DNA of 8,711 nucleotides, from the NCBI GenBank assembly GCA_002429455.1, contig DIZU01000069.1, positions 2,395 through 11,105 of the forward strand. The letters are read 5' to 3'. Each line of letters begins with the position of its first letter. Positions within the stretch are counted from its first letter, which is position 1. The notes under the pieces were generated by a model. The model made no database searches and was not told where the DNA came from. It worked only from the letters and a program-made list of their open reading frames with translations. This document shows, in pieces, positions 6,925-8,711 of this stretch. Both the position numbers and the translations under genes were made by a program. The DNA is from Methylotenera sp. UBA6020 (GTDB lineage: Bacteria > Pseudomonadota > Gammaproteobacteria > Burkholderiales > Methylophilaceae).

Positions 6925-7605
6925 ATGAATTCTAAGCAACGCCTTGAAATTTTCAAGCGTTTAAGTGTTGCTATACCGAACCCTACCACTGAACTCAGGC
7001 ATAGCAGCACGTTTGAACTACTGATTGCGGTGATTTTATCGGCACAGGCGACCGATAAAGGTGTCAATATTGCAACCGAAAAACTATTCGCTGTCGCCAA
7101 TACCCCAGAAAGCATTTTGGCACTCGGGCTACAGGGTTTAGAGCAATATATTAAAACCATCGGCTTGTATCATGCCAAAGCCCAAAATGTGCTGGCCACT
7201 TGTCAAATGTTAATCACACAGCATCAATCACAAGTGCCCAACACCCGCCTGGCTTTAGAAGCCTTGCCGGGCGTAGGGCGTAAAACAGCCAACGTTATTT
7301 TAAATACGGCATTTGGTGAGCCAACCATTGCCGTTGATACGCATTTATTCAGATTAGGCAATCGCATTAAGCTTGCCACCGGCAAGACGGTGTTAGAGGT
7401 TGAAAAAAAATACCTCAAAACCATTCCGCAAGAATTTATGAAAGATGCGCACCATTTATTGATTTTGCATGGCCGTTACACTTGCACTGCACGTAAACCC
7501 AAGTGTAGCCAGTGTTGCATTAACGACTTATGTGAGTACCCGGATAAAGAGCACGTTCACCAAAAATACATAGCCACCCCACAGTCTGATCAAAGCAAGC
7601 AATGA
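6925..7605 (+). CDS. nth: Endonuclease III (DNA glycosylase/AP lyase)
   Basis: Endonuclease III removes oxidised pyrimidines from DNA and cleaves the resulting abasic site, starting base-excision repair. The 226 residues align with the E. coli enzyme (211) without gaps through the catalytic core. The helix-hairpin-helix is LPGVGRKTANVILN with catalytic Lys120; the catalytic aspartate is Asp138 in VDTHLFRLGNR. The [4Fe-4S] cluster cysteines are Cys187, 194, 197 and 203 in the C-x6-C-x2-C-x5-C pattern. The C-terminal tail beyond the cluster is about 15 residues longer than in E. coli. The ATG at 6925 gives an N-terminus (MNSKQRLEIFKRL) that lines up with the family, although no ribosome site is visible. 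Its place directly after rnfE copies the E. coli operon order. Both it and Rnf are Fe-S proteins tied to oxidative stress in enterobacteria, but a functional link here is inference. Confidence 0.96.
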   Translation: MNSKQRLEIFKRLSVAIPNPTTELRHSSTFELLIAVILSAQATDKGVNIATEKLFAVANTPESILALGLQGLEQYIKTIGLYHAKAQNVLATCQMLITQHQSQVPNTRLALEALPGVGRKTANVILNTAFGEPTIAVDTHLFRLGNRIKLATGKTVLEVEKKYLKTIPQEFMKDAHHLLILHGRYTCTARKPKCSQCCINDLCEYPDKEHVHQKYIATPQSDQSKQ

Positions 7606-8696
7606 AGGTCGCCACCAGTATCGTATTAGGCAATCAAGCCACCCCCGCGTTAGCCGCTGAAGCCGTTACTCAGGCAATGCACAAGGCAGGTATTACTATT
7701 GCAAACAGTGTATTGCTACTGCTCACCTCCGAGTTTGCCAGTGATCCCCAACCAGCAATCAGGGCCGCAGCAAAAGCGGCCAATTGCATGCAAGTCATGG
7801 GATGCTCGGCTACGGGAATTTTTACTGAAGAAGACTGGGTGCTAGATGCGCCAGCCGCTGCCGCAATGGTGTTTGGTGATGACATCACCTTACAATTACC
7901 CGGTCTCAATCACACGCAACAACCATTACTCACCCTCACAGCCCCCAATGCCATTAACAGCACCTGGCTGAATCATGGCATTGCGCGCTTTGGCGGCGTA
8001 TCTGGTGATGCGATTGGCCAAGGACATTTTTCTGTATGGCAAAATGCTAAAGGTGATGTCTCTGGTTATGTCGAGGCCTTTTTTTCTGGCGTTAAAGTGG
8101 CAACTAAAGCCTCTCATGGCTTGCAACTTCTCACCAACCCACAGAAAATTCAGCACGTGAATGGTTTTGATATTACTTTGCTGGATAATCAAGCGCAGCT
8201 AAGCGCATTGCAAAAAGCCTGGAAGCTGCACAGCAAAAGTGATGAACCCGTACCGCTACACTTAGTGATAGCCGTTTATGCGAGCGATGCCGAGGCCATC
8301 ACGCTAGGAGAATATGATCAAACCACCCTCATTAGTTATGAGGAGAATAATGGCAGTATCACGCTGGCACAGCCCTTGGCAGCGGGGCAATTTCTAAGCT
8401 GGGGTTTGCGAGATCAAACGGTAGCAGAAGCCGACTTGACGCTTATTACACATCAGTTATCTCAAGAGCTAGGCGGCGCGCCTGATTTTGGCCTGCTATT
8501 TTCCTGTTTAGGTCGTGGGCCATATTTTTATGATGGCATTGACCGCGATTTGAACGTAATCACCCAGCAGTTTCCTTATATGCCGCTATTAGGTTTTTAT
8601 GGTAACGGTGAAATTGCGCCAATGCGCGGTAATAATCAACTGCTGCCTTATTCTGCGGTGTTAAGTTTATTTGCCGCACAACAAGTACAGCCATAA
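7602..8696 (+). CDS. FIST N- and C-terminal domain protein
   Basis: This 364-residue protein looks like a complete FIST protein (named for F-box and intracellular signal transduction), a family predicted to sense small ligands; its ligand is not known to me. The FIST N-terminal domain spans roughly residues 20-190, with MGCSATGIFTEEDW at 66-79 as its clearest signature. The FIST C-terminal domain covers roughly 215-350, with FSCLGRG (Cys302) and GFYGNGEIAP (331-340) followed by YSAVLSLF close to the end. I see no membrane segment, signal peptide or attached kinase, methyl-acceptor or GGDEF output domain, so it should be a stand-alone cytosolic protein. Its ATG overlaps the nth stop as ATGA, implying coupled translation; no ribosome site is visible. 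Family assignment is from motif memory; the biological role is unknown. Confidence 0.82.
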   Translation: MKVATSIVLGNQATPALAAEAVTQAMHKAGITIANSVLLLLTSEFASDPQPAIRAAAKAANCMQVMGCSATGIFTEEDWVLDAPAAAAMVFGDDITLQLPGLNHTQQPLLTLTAPNAINSTWLNHGIARFGGVSGDAIGQGHFSVWQNAKGDVSGYVEAFFSGVKVATKASHGLQLLTNPQKIQHVNGFDITLLDNQAQLSALQKAWKLHSKSDEPVPLHLVIAVYASDAEAITLGEYDQTTLISYEENNGSITLAQPLAAGQFLSWGLRDQTVAEADLTLITHQLSQELGGAPDFGLLFSCLGRGPYFYDGIDRDLNVITQQFPYMPLLGFYGNGEIAPMRGNNQLLPYSAVLSLFAAQQVQP

Positions 8697-8711
8697 CAAC
8701 AAAACAATGAG

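Noticed and set aside
6915..6935. Seven-codon open frame (ATG to TAA) overlapping the nth start out of frame
   Set aside because: It has no ribosome site, is too short to judge, and such frames arise often by chance; no leader-peptide features such as repeated codons are seen.

Overview
The window is a compact, chromosomal, housekeeping-type region from a Gram-negative bacterium of moderate GC content. The proteins match proteobacterial families closely, and the order rnfABCDGE followed by nth is the one known from gammaproteobacteria such as E. coli (rsxABCDGE-nth). Base composition and protein style make me favour a betaproteobacterium, perhaps of the Methylophilaceae/Nitrosomonadales type, but this placement is inference and was not tested.

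Layout: positions 38-913 carry dapA (lysine/diaminopimelate synthesis) on the minus strand. A 311-base divergent intergenic region (914-1224) holds one convincing promoter for each direction. From 1225 to 8696 eight genes lie head to tail on the plus strand: rnfA, rnfB, rnfC, rnfD, rnfG, rnfE, nth and a gene for a FIST-domain protein. Gaps are 2 to 38 bases and the last pair overlaps by 4, so a single operon read from the promoter near 1125-1154 is likely. No convincing internal promoter, terminator, RNA gene, mobile element or CRISPR array was seen.

How it works together: RnfA to RnfE form one inner-membrane complex that couples electron transfer between NADH and ferredoxin (or, in E. coli, towards the SoxR sensor) to ion movement. 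All six subunits are full length and keep their expected cofactor residues: cysteines for [4Fe-4S] clusters in RnfB and RnfC, cysteines for an intramembrane cluster in RnfA and RnfE, and candidate FMN-carrying threonines in RnfD and RnfG. nth encodes endonuclease III, an Fe-S base-excision repair enzyme with all key residues in place. The FIST protein is predicted to bind a small ligand and has no output domain of its own.

I do not see a clearly new system. Most worth a second look are the stand-alone FIST gene locked to nth by an ATGA overlap at the end of the rnf operon, the repeated RnfC tail whose two copies differ almost only at silent positions, and a valine in the RnfG flavinylation motif where Ser/Thr is usual.
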